From Pseudomonadota bacterium (lineage in GTDB: Bacteria > Pseudomonadota > Alphaproteobacteria > Rhizobiales > Beijerinckiaceae), in the NCBI GenBank assembly GCA_021781815.1, contig JAJXWB010000003.1, positions 149,997-213,996 of the forward strand: DNA of 64,000 nucleotides. Direction: 5' to 3'. Positions 49,560 through 58,139 of this stretch are shown piece after piece (positions within the stretch are counted from its first letter, which is position 1; each line of letters opens with the position of its first letter). Made by a program: the position numbers and the translations under genes. The notes beneath the pieces are model-generated. The model did not search any database and was not told the DNA's origin. It saw only the letters and a program-made list of their open reading frames with translations.

Positions 49560-50423
49560 CTACAGGCCGCCGCGCGGTCGCATCTCGGCCAGCGCGACTC
49601 GCAGCGACATAGCGCCGGGGTCGGCCTGCAGCATGCGTTGAACATGCTCGAGATGCGTGCGCATCCGGCTTGCGGCGGCAGCTTCATCCCGGGCTCGAAG
49701 GGCGTCGAGCAGCGTGCGCCGACGCTCGACGAGGCGCGGGGTCGATACGCCGGAGGAAGCCACCTTTGCATAGACAAACCGCATGTGGATTTCGGTCACA
49801 GAATGTACGATCATCGCGATGACCTTGTTGCCCGTCGCCGCCGCCAGCAGCCGGTAGAATTCGCGTGAATATTCGACGCGTTCGAGCATTCGCCCCTCGC
49901 GCGTCGCCGCCTCGGTGCGCTCGATATTCTGCTCCATTGCGTCGAAGTCGGCCTTGTGCGCGCTTCGGCAGGCGAGGCGCACGACGAGATCGAGGATCTC
50001 GATGCGCGCCTCGGAAAGTTCGCTGATCGAGATCGATCCCAGGCTAAGCATGTCGCGCATGACGTCATTCATCCGCGATATGTCACCTTCGCGGATGAAG
50101 GCGCCGCCCTTGACGCCCTTCCGCAATCGGAGAACACCGGCCATCTCGAGGCTGCGAATGGCCTCGCGCAAGACGTTTCGGCTGACCCCGAGCTGGAGCG
50201 CGAGTTCGCGCTCGGGCGGTAGCTTGTCGCCTGGCTTGAGAACTCCGAGCGCTAGCTGCTCGCGAATCTTCTCGCAAATCTCTTCGAAGGCGCGCCGGGT
50301 GTGGATGCGGGTGAACGTCGGCCGATGCGCCGGCGTAACCGCGCCGGGTTCCTTGGCGCGAACGCCACGGCGTGGCGATTTCCGGGGAGGAAGGTCGGGG
50401 ATGGAGCTTGACTTGGCGCGCAT
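49560..50423 (-). CDS. GntR-family regulator with FCD domain (2)
   Basis: Regulator of 287 residues: winged helix (about 48-115; DKLPPERELALQLGVSRNVLREAIRSLE), then the FCD domain (about 130-260). The first ~35 residues are Pro/Arg-rich and disordered. The start at 50423 is preferred because the alternative ATG at 50447 lies inside the candidate operator. It is divergent from the acyl-CoA dehydrogenase at 50470 and heads the minus-strand unit. It probably represses both directions through the site at 50438-50457. Confidence 0.84.
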   Translation of the reverse strand: MRAKSSSIPDLPPRKSPRRGVRAKEPGAVTPAHRPTFTRIHTRRAFEEICEKIREQLALGVLKPGDKLPPERELALQLGVSRNVLREAIRSLEMAGVLRLRKGVKGGAFIREGDISRMNDVMRDMLSLGSISISELSEARIEILDLVVRLACRSAHKADFDAMEQNIERTEAATREGRMLERVEYSREFYRLLAAATGNKVIAMIVHSVTEIHMRFVYAKVASSGVSTPRLVERRRTLLDALRARDEAAAASRMRTHLEHVQRMLQADPGAMSLRVALAEMRPRGGL

Positions 50424-50437
50424 ACGTGGGAATATTA

Positions 50438-50457
50438 AATGGTTCATCCATTGATGG
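50438..50457. promoter_or_regulatory. FCD/GntR-type operator, overlapping dyads
   Basis: AATGG-TTCAT-CCATT (50438-50452) differs from the perfect site at 39743 by one base in the right half. CCAT-TG-ATGG (50448-50457) overlaps it, giving three alternating half-sites. It sits between the FCD regulator and the divergent acyl-CoA dehydrogenase. Confidence 0.55.
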
Positions 50458-50469
50458 AAAGCGAAAAAT

Positions 50470-51609
50470 ATGGGACTGACCGAAGAGCAACTCGCTTTTC
50501 AGGACACCGTGCGGCGGATGGCAGCGAAACATGTCGCTCCGATCGCCGCGGAAATCGACGAAACCGATCGCTTCCCCCATGAGATTGTCCGGCTGTTTGG
50601 CGAGATGGGGCTGATGCAGCTTTGGGTGCCGGAGCGGTACGGCGGCCCGGAGGGTAACCTGACCATGGTCTGCATTGCCCGCGAGGAGATCGCCCGCTAT
50701 TCGCCGGCCTGTTCGTCGATCGCCGGCCTAAACACCATGTTCGTGATGCCCCTGATCCATTTTGGTTCCGAGGAGCAACGAAAGAAATACCTGCCGGAGA
50801 TCGCCAAAGGCGGCGTCGTGACGGCGATCGCCATTTCCGAACCGCAGGCCGGATCGGATGCGAGCGCCTTGAACACCCGCGCCGTGAAGGACGGCGACAG
50901 TTATAAGCTCAACGGCCGCAAGCAATGGTGCAGCTACGGCGTCGAGGCCAAATATATCGTAGTGATGGCGCGCACGAGCGACGGAATCGGCGCCGACGGG
51001 ATAAGCGCGTTCATCGTCGAGCCGGCCAAGACGCCCGGCGTAACCTTCGGTCGGCATGAGCGCAAGATGGGTTACCGCGGCGCGCCTAATACGCCGATCT
51101 TCTTCGATAACGCGCGAATACCGGCCGAGAATCTCATCGGCGAGGAGGGCAAGGGCTTCCGTTCGGCGATGCGTGCGCTTGATCTCAATCGGCCGACTAT
51201 CGGCGCCCAGGCGGTAGGTCTCGCGCAAGGCGCCATGGACGCGAGCATCGCCTATGCCAAGGAGCGGAAGCAATTCAAGCAGCCAATCGCGCAGTTCCAG
51301 GGCATACAATTCATGCTCGCGGATATGGCTATGCAGATCGAAGCGGCGCGCGCGCTGGTCTATGAGTGTGCACGGGCGGGCGATGCGGGCGACTGGAAAC
51401 GCCTCAATACGCTTGCCAGCATGGCCAAGTGTTTTGGCAGCGACATGGCGATGCGGGTGACCACCGACGCGGTGCAAGTGTTCGGAGGCTACGGCTATGT
51501 GATGGACTATCCGGTCGAGCGCATGATGCGCGACGCGAAGCTCATGCAGATATTCGAGGGAACCAACCAGATCCAGCGCGTGGTCATCGCGCGCGACCTT
51601 TTGCGCTAG
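50470..51609 (+). CDS. Acyl-CoA dehydrogenase
   Basis: FAD enzyme of 379 residues that forms the alpha,beta double bond of an acyl-CoA. Motifs: [31 protein letters not shown], the substrate-side helix [29 protein letters not shown] and the catalytic Glu in [18 protein letters not shown]. The Cys in KQWCSYG is unusual; Trp-Ile-Thr-Asn is the common reading there. It is the first plus-strand gene under the shared operator, followed 44 bases later by a binding protein. Confidence 0.9.
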   Translation: MGLTEEQLAFQDTVRRMAAKHVAPIAAEIDETDRFPHEIVRLFGEMGLMQLWVPERYGGPEGNLTMVCIAREEIARYSPACSSIAGLNTMFVMPLIHFGSEEQRKKYLPEIAKGGVVTAIAISEPQAGSDASALNTRAVKDGDSYKLNGRKQWCSYGVEAKYIVVMARTSDGIGADGISAFIVEPAKTPGVTFGRHERKMGYRGAPNTPIFFDNARIPAENLIGEEGKGFRSAMRALDLNRPTIGAQAVGLAQGAMDASIAYAKERKQFKQPIAQFQGIQFMLADMAMQIEAARALVYECARAGDAGDWKRLNTLASMAKCFGSDMAMRVTTDAVQVFGGYGYVMDYPVERMMRDAKLMQIFEGTNQIQRVVIARDLLR

Positions 51610-51653
51610 AGCGCAGGAGCAAAAAGTCGGCGAAGCCGAACAGGGAGGGAACA

Positions 51654-52871
51654 ATGCGTTTGAATATCTGCGGCGACTTGGCGGCGCTTGCCGTATCCGC
51701 ATTGCTGGCCGCTCACACACCCGCCCTGGCTCAGAAAGCCTATGGCCCTGGCGTCACCGACACCGAAATCAAGCTCGGGCAGTCGACGCCGCTCAGCGGA
51801 CCCGCCTCCGCCTTCGGTGCGGGCGCCGGACGCGAGGTTCTCGGCTTCATGCAGATGCTGAACGAAAAGGGGGGCATTAACGGGCGCAAGATCAACTTCT
51901 CGCAACTGGACAACGCCTATAGCGCCCCGAAAGCGGTCGAGCAGTCGCGCAAGCTCGTCGAGGAGATCGGGGTTCTCGCAGAGGTCGGCACGATTGGCAC
52001 CGTGCCGAATGTCGCAATCCAGAAATATCTCAATGGCAACAAGGTTCCGCAGTTGTTCATTACGGCGGGCGGGCGCCGATTCAACGATCCGAAGAACTAC
52101 CCTTGGACTGTGCCGCTTTATCCCGATTTCCAGACCGAGGGCGAGGTCGTCGCTAAATATCTGCTGAAGACCAAGCCGGATGCCAAGATCGGTGTGCTCT
52201 ATCAGAATGACGACTACGGCAAGGATTATCTCAACGGGCTGCGCAAGGGGCTCGGCGCGAAGGCCGCCCAGATCGTGATGGAGGCGAGCTACGAACTCAC
52301 GGATCCGACAATCGACTCGCAGATCATCAAGTTGAAGGCGACCGGCGTCGACACGCTGGTCGAGCAATCCTCGTCGAAGGCCGCAGCGCAATCGATCCGC
52401 AAGGTCTACGAACTCGGCTGGAAGCCGTTACATATTATCGGAGGCTCGACGGCTTCTATCGAAACGATCCTGAAGCCGGCCGGCCTGGATGCGTCTAAAG
52501 GTCTCGTTACCACGCAATTCCTGAAGCAACCGGGCGACCCGGCCTGGGCGAACGATCCGGAAGTGAAGGCCTACAAGGAGCTCCTGGCGAAATATGCGCC
52601 GTCGGTGCACGCAGACGACTATTCCGTACTCGTCGCCTACATGAACCTGAACGCACAGGAGATCGTCCTGAGGAAATGCGGCGACAATCTCACGCGCGAG
52701 AACCTGCTTAAGCAGGCAACGTCGATCAAGGGAACGCACCTGCCGCTCTTGCTTCCGGGCGTATCGGTCAGCACGACGCCGACGGACTACACGCCGTTCA
52801 AGACGCTGCGCATGGCGGAATTCGATGGCGTCGCTTGGAAGATCATCGACGATCCTATCTCGGCCGAGTGA
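51654..52871 (+). CDS. Periplasmic binding protein, branched-chain amino acid ABC type (orphan)
   Basis: LivJ-type binding protein of 405 residues. AGGGAGGGA before the ATG at 51654 sets the start. The signal peptide ends TPALA before QKAYGPGV. It is clearly related to the orphan at 1786-2988 (both share GGINGRKI, the PKxVEQxRKLVE block and CGDNLTREN). No permease or ATPase gene is adjacent. Being co-transcribed with the acyl-CoA dehydrogenase, it probably binds the acid degraded by this island. Confidence 0.86.
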   Translation: MRLNICGDLAALAVSALLAAHTPALAQKAYGPGVTDTEIKLGQSTPLSGPASAFGAGAGREVLGFMQMLNEKGGINGRKINFSQLDNAYSAPKAVEQSRKLVEEIGVLAEVGTIGTVPNVAIQKYLNGNKVPQLFITAGGRRFNDPKNYPWTVPLYPDFQTEGEVVAKYLLKTKPDAKIGVLYQNDDYGKDYLNGLRKGLGAKAAQIVMEASYELTDPTIDSQIIKLKATGVDTLVEQSSSKAAAQSIRKVYELGWKPLHIIGGSTASIETILKPAGLDASKGLVTTQFLKQPGDPAWANDPEVKAYKELLAKYAPSVHADDYSVLVAYMNLNAQEIVLRKCGDNLTRENLLKQATSIKGTHLPLLLPGVSVSTTPTDYTPFKTLRMAEFDGVAWKIIDDPISAE

Positions 52872-52890
52872 TGCGACTAGCGGCGGGCGG

Positions 52891-53334
52891 TCAATCCGCT
52901 GGCCGCCATTGCAGCAGCGAGTAGGGGGGGTGCGACGCGGCGTGATGCTCGAACACGCCCGCGACCGCCGCTCCGACTTGCGCATCCTGTGTTCCCGACC
53001 CGAGCAGATTGCCGATCAGGCGTACGTTTGGCGCAACATCCAATTCGACGAGCACGACAACATATGGCGTCGCAGTGGCCAGCACCGGTTGTGGCGCCTG
53101 CCAGACGCGCGTCCACGAGTAGATGCGGCCCTTCGGTTCTACCTCGATCCAGTCGAGCTCGAAAGAATGACAGTTCGAGCAGATGTATTCTGGACCCCAT
53201 TGCCAGGACTGGCAGCGTCGACACCTCTGGATGCGCAGTGTGTTCAGCACCAGGCCTTGCCAGAAAGGCGTCGCAGGTCCTTGCTTGTCGGGAACGGGGG
53301 TCGGCAGTCCATCGGAAAAATAGGTCGAATTCAT
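52891..53334 (-). CDS. DUF35 OB-fold protein with zinc ribbon
   Basis: A 147-residue partner protein: a rubredoxin-like zinc ribbon (C-x2-C in RCRRCQSW and C-x2-C in ICSNCHSF) followed by an OB-fold domain (RIYSWTRVWQAP, VELDVAPNVRLIGNL). Such proteins pair with thiolase-fold enzymes, as in Ltp2-type retro-aldolases or thiolases on bulky acyl-CoAs. The start overlaps the thiolase stop by ATGA, which strongly supports one complex. Confidence 0.85.
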   Translation of the reverse strand: MNSTYFSDGLPTPVPDKQGPATPFWQGLVLNTLRIQRCRRCQSWQWGPEYICSNCHSFELDWIEVEPKGRIYSWTRVWQAPQPVLATATPYVVVLVELDVAPNVRLIGNLLGSGTQDAQVGAAVAGVFEHHAASHPPYSLLQWRPAD

Positions 53335-54536
53335 CGCGTCGCCTCTGACCCCAGCAGAAGCGAACTGACGGGGGCGACCATCGGTCCCGAGATCATGAGC
53401 GCAACATCGACGACCGGAACCTGATTGCACGACTGCCCGCGAATTTGCCTTGCCGCTTCGATGACAAGGTTCATCCCATGCATGTAGCATTCTGCGAGAT
53501 GACCACCGCTGGTGTTGAGCGGTAGACATCCAAACGGCGCGGTGAGATTTTCAACCGTGAGAACGCTGTTGATCTCCTCCGGCGCGAACAATCCGTGTTC
53601 CATTAGAGCCATTGCTACGCCGCCCGTGAAATTTTCATAGGCTTGCACGACATTCACGTCAGCAGGAGAAACGCCGCCCATCGCAAAGAGGCGGCGCGAT
53701 ACGCTCTTGTAATTCGCAGTGGCGTAATCGGGGGCGCTGTGCGAGGGCGCAGCATGCCGATGATCGGAGCCCGCCGCTGCCGCAAGGAGATATGCGGGCG
53801 CTTGGGCAAACTCGCGGGCGCGCTCGGCGGCGACCAGAACCACAGCAGCTGCGCCGTCGTTTTCCATGCAGGAATCGAACAGGTGAAATGGTTCCGCGAT
53901 CCAGCGCGACGAGTCGTATTTCGCCGTGTCGAGCGGTTTTCCATACATGATCGCGCGCGGATTTTTCTGGGCGTGCGCATAGGCGGCGAGCGAGATCGCG
54001 CGGAGCGCCTCCTGGTGGACGCCATGATCGTGCATAAACCGACGCGCCTTCAGCGCAAAGCGTTGCGCCGGCGAGATCGCCCCGTAGGGTACCGGAAACG
54101 CCATCTCTCCCGTGATCTCCGGAGCGGCTTGTGTGGAATAGCCGAGCGCTGCGCCGCCCTGTCCATATCGGACCTGGCCCTGCGACAGCGCGCGAAACAC
54201 GACGACGCACTCGGCCTGCCCGGATGCAATGGCCGCGGTGGCATTGGCGATCGCTCCCGCGCATCCGCCGCCGCCGCCGCCCCATTGCATCGAGGCGAAG
54301 CGCAATTCCTTGACGCCAAGAGCCGTGGCGAGCCGGACCGCGTCATTGCGGTCGTCGGCGTAGGAGGAGAAGCCGTCGATGTCGTGGGGCGAGACGCCAG
54401 CATCTGCGCAGGCGGCGAGAATCGCCTTGAGCGCGAGGACAAATTCCAGATCTGGCGATTGGCCACGCTTGTAATAGGCCGTTTCGCCGACGCCGACGAT
54501 AGCTGCGCGATGCCGGAGCGTGCGACGCGCGTCCAT
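53331..54536 (-). CDS. Thiolase-fold enzyme (SCP-x/Ltp type)
   Basis: A 401-residue thiolase-superfamily protein of the lipid-transfer/SCP-x branch. The probable nucleophile Cys lies in GGGGGGCAGAIANATAAIASG (about residue 93), later HMENDG-like SCMENDGAAAVVLVAAERA and the C-terminal PLNTSGGHLAECYMHGMN. It is encoded next to the DUF35 partner and three bases after the Rieske reductase gene. In steroid degraders such pairs do retro-aldol or thiolytic side-chain cleavage; with a Rieske oxygenase in the operon, an oxidised cyclic acyl-CoA is a plausible substrate. The exact reaction is open. Confidence 0.83.
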   Translation of the reverse strand: MDARRTLRHRAAIVGVGETAYYKRGQSPDLEFVLALKAILAACADAGVSPHDIDGFSSYADDRNDAVRLATALGVKELRFASMQWGGGGGGCAGAIANATAAIASGQAECVVVFRALSQGQVRYGQGGAALGYSTQAAPEITGEMAFPVPYGAISPAQRFALKARRFMHDHGVHQEALRAISLAAYAHAQKNPRAIMYGKPLDTAKYDSSRWIAEPFHLFDSCMENDGAAAVVLVAAERAREFAQAPAYLLAAAAGSDHRHAAPSHSAPDYATANYKSVSRRLFAMGGVSPADVNVVQAYENFTGGVAMALMEHGLFAPEEINSVLTVENLTAPFGCLPLNTSGGHLAECYMHGMNLVIEAARQIRGQSCNQVPVVDVALMISGPMVAPVSSLLLGSEATR

Positions 54537-54539
54537 TGG

Positions 54540-55550
54540 CTAGAGGTCCAGCACCAGTCGAGCCGATTTCGATCCCGAGCAGCAAACCATGATCATCGAA
54601 TTGCTCGCCCGCTCTTCGTCGGTGAGGTAATTGTCTCGGTGGTCGGGCTGGCCTTCCAGCACAGGCGTGAGGCAAGTGCCGCAGACGCCTTGCGAGCAAG
54701 CATAATTGACGTCGACCTTGGCGTCGAGAATTGCCTGCAGCAAGGTCTTGCCGGCCGAAACATCGACACGCTTGCCCGACTTGGCGAGCACCAGTTCGTA
54801 GCCGCCCTCGGTCGCAGCCTCCTGCGCCGCAGCGAAATATTCATAATGGACCAATGCCGGGTCGAGATGCTGCGTCAGGCCTTTGAATGCTTCGAGCATT
54901 GGCGCAGGCCCGCAACAATAGAAATGCGCGTCCGACGGCGCAGAACCGATTACTTTCGTTAGATCGAGCGGGGCGCCTCCGGATTCATTGTCAAAGTGGA
55001 GGCGCAAACGTCCGGGCCCGACCTTGCTCAGCTCCTCTACATCCTGGAGGAAGGCGGCGGCGCGACGGGACCGAGACGCGTAGAAGAGCTCCCATGACCG
55101 CCCGAGCGCATTCAGCCGCCGCGCCATCGATAGAATCGGCGTTATTCCGATTCCGCCGGCAATCAGGAGCGAATGCTCGGCATTCTCGTCGAGAGGGAAA
55201 TGATTCTTCGGCGGCGTGATCGCGAGGAGATCGCCGACGCGAAGCCTCTCATGAACATGTCGCGAGCCGCCGCGAGTGTCGGGATCGAGATGGACCGCGA
55301 CGATGTATCGATGTCGCTCCGAATCGCTGTTCAGGAGCGAATAACTGCGCGTGCAGTCCTGCGAAAGCCGAAGATCGATATGGGCGCCGGCCGTGAATGG
55401 CGGCAGATCGGCGCCGTCTGGGCGAGCGAGTTCAAGCGAAACGACGGTCGGAGATTCATATCGCATTTGCACGACCCGAACGGCAAAGCCGCCCGGGTCA
55501 TCGCCGAGAGCTGTTTGAAGCACGGCAGGAGACGTCGGCGTCGAATTCAT
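54540..55550 (-). CDS. Oxygenase reductase, FAD/NAD domain plus 2Fe-2S ferredoxin
   Basis: Electron-transfer protein of 336 residues that passes electrons from NADH to the Rieske oxygenase encoded just upstream. FMN/FAD motif TRSYSLLNSD, NAD motif LIAGGIGITPILSMARRL, then a C-terminal plant-type 2Fe-2S domain with cysteines in YACSQGVCGTCLT and MVCCSG. This order is that of phthalate dioxygenase reductase and VanB-like proteins. It lies 33 bases after the oxygenase gene. Confidence 0.9.
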   Translation of the reverse strand: MNSTPTSPAVLQTALGDDPGGFAVRVVQMRYESPTVVSLELARPDGADLPPFTAGAHIDLRLSQDCTRSYSLLNSDSERHRYIVAVHLDPDTRGGSRHVHERLRVGDLLAITPPKNHFPLDENAEHSLLIAGGIGITPILSMARRLNALGRSWELFYASRSRRAAAFLQDVEELSKVGPGRLRLHFDNESGGAPLDLTKVIGSAPSDAHFYCCGPAPMLEAFKGLTQHLDPALVHYEYFAAAQEAATEGGYELVLAKSGKRVDVSAGKTLLQAILDAKVDVNYACSQGVCGTCLTPVLEGQPDHRDNYLTDEERASNSMIMVCCSGSKSARLVLDL

Positions 55551-55583
55551 CGGGTCAGACCCGACTTCGTTTCGGTCGCGCCG

Positions 55584-56897
55584 TCAAGGCTCATAGCCAA
55601 GGCCTTTGCCGAGCTCGGCGCGCATGAAATCCTTGCACTCAGATTGCCAGCGCGCGTCCTTGGGCAACCGCACCGAAATGGCTCGAACCATGTAAAGGTC
55701 TGGATCGTCGGCGCGCGGCGGCTTGACGCCCTTGTCCTTGTATTGGCCCGCGAGTTCCAGCAGCAAGCGCCGCGTCGCGACGATGCCGGTATCGCTCGTC
55801 GCCAGGTTCTCCTTGGTCCGGTCGTAGATCGCCGCGACGCCGGACTGGCAGGCCGCATCTTGCACCCACAGGCCCGGTAGGCCGGAGTTGTAAGTCGACT
55901 TCTGGTCCTCGTAGTTGAACTGGTAGGTGTTGCCAGGATTGAACTTGGTCCAGTACTTGGCGAAGGGCTCCATTCGAGTCTTTGGCGCATAGACGTCATG
56001 GGTCGCGTGCGCGGCCTGACGTCCTTTGTGGCCGTTCAGGAATACTTCCCTGCTCTTCTCGTACATGGGGCCATCAGGGCGGTAGGAGAACATGATCGCC
56101 ATCGTGTTCTCGTCGTCGATCGGCATCCAGGCGTGGCCGCTCAGTTCGGGGAACTTCGACTGCGGCGGCACGCAGGTGAAGAACGGCAGCACGAACTGAT
56201 TTACGCGCCAATAATAGGAGTCGACTTCGTTGGCGCGGCGCGAGGCGATGCTGACGCCAAAGTCCTGGCGCAGGCAGTCGAAGGTTGGACGCAAATCCGC
56301 AACCGCGCGCCACTGATTGATGAAGCCCTCGGAATCCGCGCGTCCGTGAAGGAGAGGCGCATGCGCCGAATCGATTTCGCCCTCAAGCGCCTGGAGCCAG
56401 TTGCACTCCTGGATGCGAAAGGTCACGACTACGTTTTCTGCGGGCACCATATTCCACTCGAAGTTTGGCAACGGCGGGGGCGCGCCTTTGCCCATCCAGG
56501 CCCAGACGACGCCGTTGCGTTCTTGGCAGGGATAGGCCTTGATCTTGACGTTGTCCTTAAAGCGGCTGCGCTCCGGCTCGGCGGGAGTGTCGACCGTCCG
56601 TCCGTCGCGATGGAATTTCCAGCCGTGGTAGACGCACCGCAGGCCGCAGTCTTCGTTGCGGGCGAATAGCATTGGCGCGCCACGGTGCGGACAGGCGTGG
56701 TCGACCAGGCCGACCCGACCCTCGCTGTCCCGGAAGGCGACGAGGTCCTCGCAGAGCAGACGCACGCGCATCGGCTCGCCATCTCTCTCCAGATCCGCAG
56801 AGGGCAAGAACGGAATCCAGTAATTTCGGAAGAGTTCGCCCATTGGGGCGCCAGGACCCACGCGCGTAATCATTTCATTCTGTTCATATGTCAGCAC
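55584..56897 (-). CDS. Rieske-type ring-hydroxylating oxygenase, alpha subunit
   Basis: Oxygen-dependent hydroxylase or demethylase subunit of 437 residues. Rieske ligands are Cys69/His71 in ACPHRGAP and Cys88/His91 in CVYHGWKF; the mononuclear iron site is DSAHAPLLH, with a later carboxylate. It belongs to the phthalate 4,5-dioxygenase-like branch (N-terminal NEMITRVGPGAPMGELFRNYW). No beta subunit is present, as usual there. First gene of a four-gene unit (oxygenase, reductase, thiolase, DUF35), divergent from a MarR regulator with a perfect palindrome between. Confidence 0.9.
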   Translation of the reverse strand: MLTYEQNEMITRVGPGAPMGELFRNYWIPFLPSADLERDGEPMRVRLLCEDLVAFRDSEGRVGLVDHACPHRGAPMLFARNEDCGLRCVYHGWKFHRDGRTVDTPAEPERSRFKDNVKIKAYPCQERNGVVWAWMGKGAPPPLPNFEWNMVPAENVVVTFRIQECNWLQALEGEIDSAHAPLLHGRADSEGFINQWRAVADLRPTFDCLRQDFGVSIASRRANEVDSYYWRVNQFVLPFFTCVPPQSKFPELSGHAWMPIDDENTMAIMFSYRPDGPMYEKSREVFLNGHKGRQAAHATHDVYAPKTRMEPFAKYWTKFNPGNTYQFNYEDQKSTYNSGLPGLWVQDAACQSGVAAIYDRTKENLATSDTGIVATRRLLLELAGQYKDKGVKPPRADDPDLYMVRAISVRLPKDARWQSECKDFMRAELGKGLGYEP

Positions 56898-56998
56898 GGT
56901 GAGCTCCCTAAGGCGAGGGCGAGGCCTGTATCAGCCTGGCGCGGCTTTCGTGGCGTTTCGTCCGTCACGGAACGCATTGTCTGCGGTCTCATATTGTG

Positions 56999-57012
56999 TT
57001 ACGTATACGTAA
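56999..57012. promoter_or_regulatory. Candidate MarR operator, perfect 14-base palindrome
   Basis: TTACGTATACGTAA lies 100 bases upstream of the oxygenase start and 80 upstream of the MarR gene, in the middle of their divergent region. Perfect symmetry and the typical MarR spacing make it the likely binding site; no experiment supports it. Confidence 0.6.
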
Positions 57013-57091
57013 GAACATAACTCGCCCGACGTCAAGCGTCGATGTGTTTCGCATTTCGAATTCTGAGTAGGGCTCAGCAGGTTCCGCCGCC

Positions 57092-57571
57092 ATGACCCAC
57101 GATCCGGAGAAACTCGCACGTAACTGGGCTCTGAACTCGGGTGTCGGCTTTCTCATTCGTCTTATAGAAGCCAGATATGACGCGCTTTATCGCGACCTTA
57201 CCTCGCAGGAGGCGATCACGCCGAGGCAGTTCGGCGTCCTGATCGCGCTGCATCAACAAGGCGCGCTAACGCTCACGCGGCTGGCCGCGGTGATCAATGC
57301 GGATCGAGCCACGCTTGGCGAGATGGTGAAACGAATGAGCCAACGAAAACTCGTTCATCGCCGGGACAATGGAAACGACGCACGCTCCTATGAAATTTCT
57401 CTGACGTCAAAAGGACGAACCGTCCTGCTGGAACTCGTCCCCGGAGCCGCTCGTCTGCAGGAGGCGTTTCTCGCGCCCGTGAGCCCCGGCAAGAGGGGCG
57501 AGTTTCTCGAAAGCCTTCGAGCCGTGGCGTATGGAGCCGCTCCGCCTCATAAGAATGCGTCCGGTCGCTGA
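57092..57571 (+). CDS. MarR-family regulator
   Basis: A 159-residue MarR protein with N- and C-terminal dimer helices and a winged helix (about 40-100; ITPRQFGVLIALHQQGALTLTRLAAVINADRATLGEMVKRM; wing RRDNGNDARSYEISLTSKG). Divergent from the Rieske oxygenase unit and probably its repressor, released by an aromatic ligand. The sequence fits the branch that senses aromatic acids or acyl-CoAs (BadR-like), but the ligand cannot be told. Confidence 0.85.
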   Translation: MTHDPEKLARNWALNSGVGFLIRLIEARYDALYRDLTSQEAITPRQFGVLIALHQQGALTLTRLAAVINADRATLGEMVKRMSQRKLVHRRDNGNDARSYEISLTSKGRTVLLELVPGAARLQEAFLAPVSPGKRGEFLESLRAVAYGAAPPHKNASGR

Positions 57572-57590
57572 CGTCGCTCCGATTAACGCT

Positions 57591-57603
57591 TTGGCTGAAC
57601 CAT
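57591..57603. promoter_or_regulatory. Diverged FCD/GntR-type operator
   Basis: TTGGC-TGA-ACCAT keeps the right half of the ATGGT-N3-ACCAT motif and differs at two bases in the left. It lies about 70 bases ahead of the truncated binding-protein gene, where the other copies also precede transcription units. Weak on its own. Confidence 0.3.
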
Positions 57604-57671
57604 TGATATTATGCGCGACGCCAAGCGCCGCTGCGCAGAGCCGGGAAACGGCCATGGCAAGGAGGATGACA

Positions 57672-57935
57672 ATGAGCAACCGCCTGATCGGGGCCATTCT
57701 GGCAGCCGCGATGATGCTTTGCAGGCCCGCGTTCGCGCAGGATACGCTCAAGATTGGCGTCCTGACAGATATGAGCGGCGCGGTCGCCGATGTCGGCGGC
57801 CCAGGAAGCGTTGTCGCCGCCCAGATCGCCGTCGACGAGTTCGGCGGTCAGATGCTCAGTCGCAAGATCGAGATCGTCTCTGCGGACCACCAATTCGGCG
57901 ACATTCCTAGTCGCGAATGCAAGAGTCCGAAATAG
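57672..57935 (+). pseudogene. Truncated periplasmic binding protein (LivJ type)
   Basis: AGGAGG precedes the ATG at 57672 and a normal signal peptide follows (ending RPAFA before QDTLKIGV). The mature start DTLKIGVLTDMSGAVADVGG and the block VAAQIAVDEFGG are typical of aromatic-acid-type binding proteins. After about 75 residues (SADHQFGD) the reading leaves the family and stops at 57935; about 300 codons are lost. From 57936 to 58139 no gene is visible. Confidence 0.75.
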
Positions 57936-58057
57936 GGGCGTATCCCGGCCTTGCGCCATCTTTGGTCTCTGCTGCAGGGCGCAAATTTGATCTCAAACAA
58001 TTTTGGGACGACTGCGCGGCACGAAGGCTGATTTTCTATTTACGGTCGGATAGAAGG

Positions 58058-58070
58058 ATGGTAGGACCAT
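58058..58070. promoter_or_regulatory. FCD/GntR-type operator
   Basis: ATGGT-AGG-ACCAT, a perfect 13-base inverted repeat 70 bases ahead of the first reductase gene. Identical half-sites to those at 39743. It is the likely control point of the bzd-type operon, whose last regulatory gene (62410) encodes an FCD regulator. Confidence 0.6.
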
Positions 58071-58139
58071 TGAACAATTTTAAGACCGAAGCCGGCTTCG
58101 CGTCCTGTCAGCGCGAAATCCTCGTCTGGAGGAAGCTCG

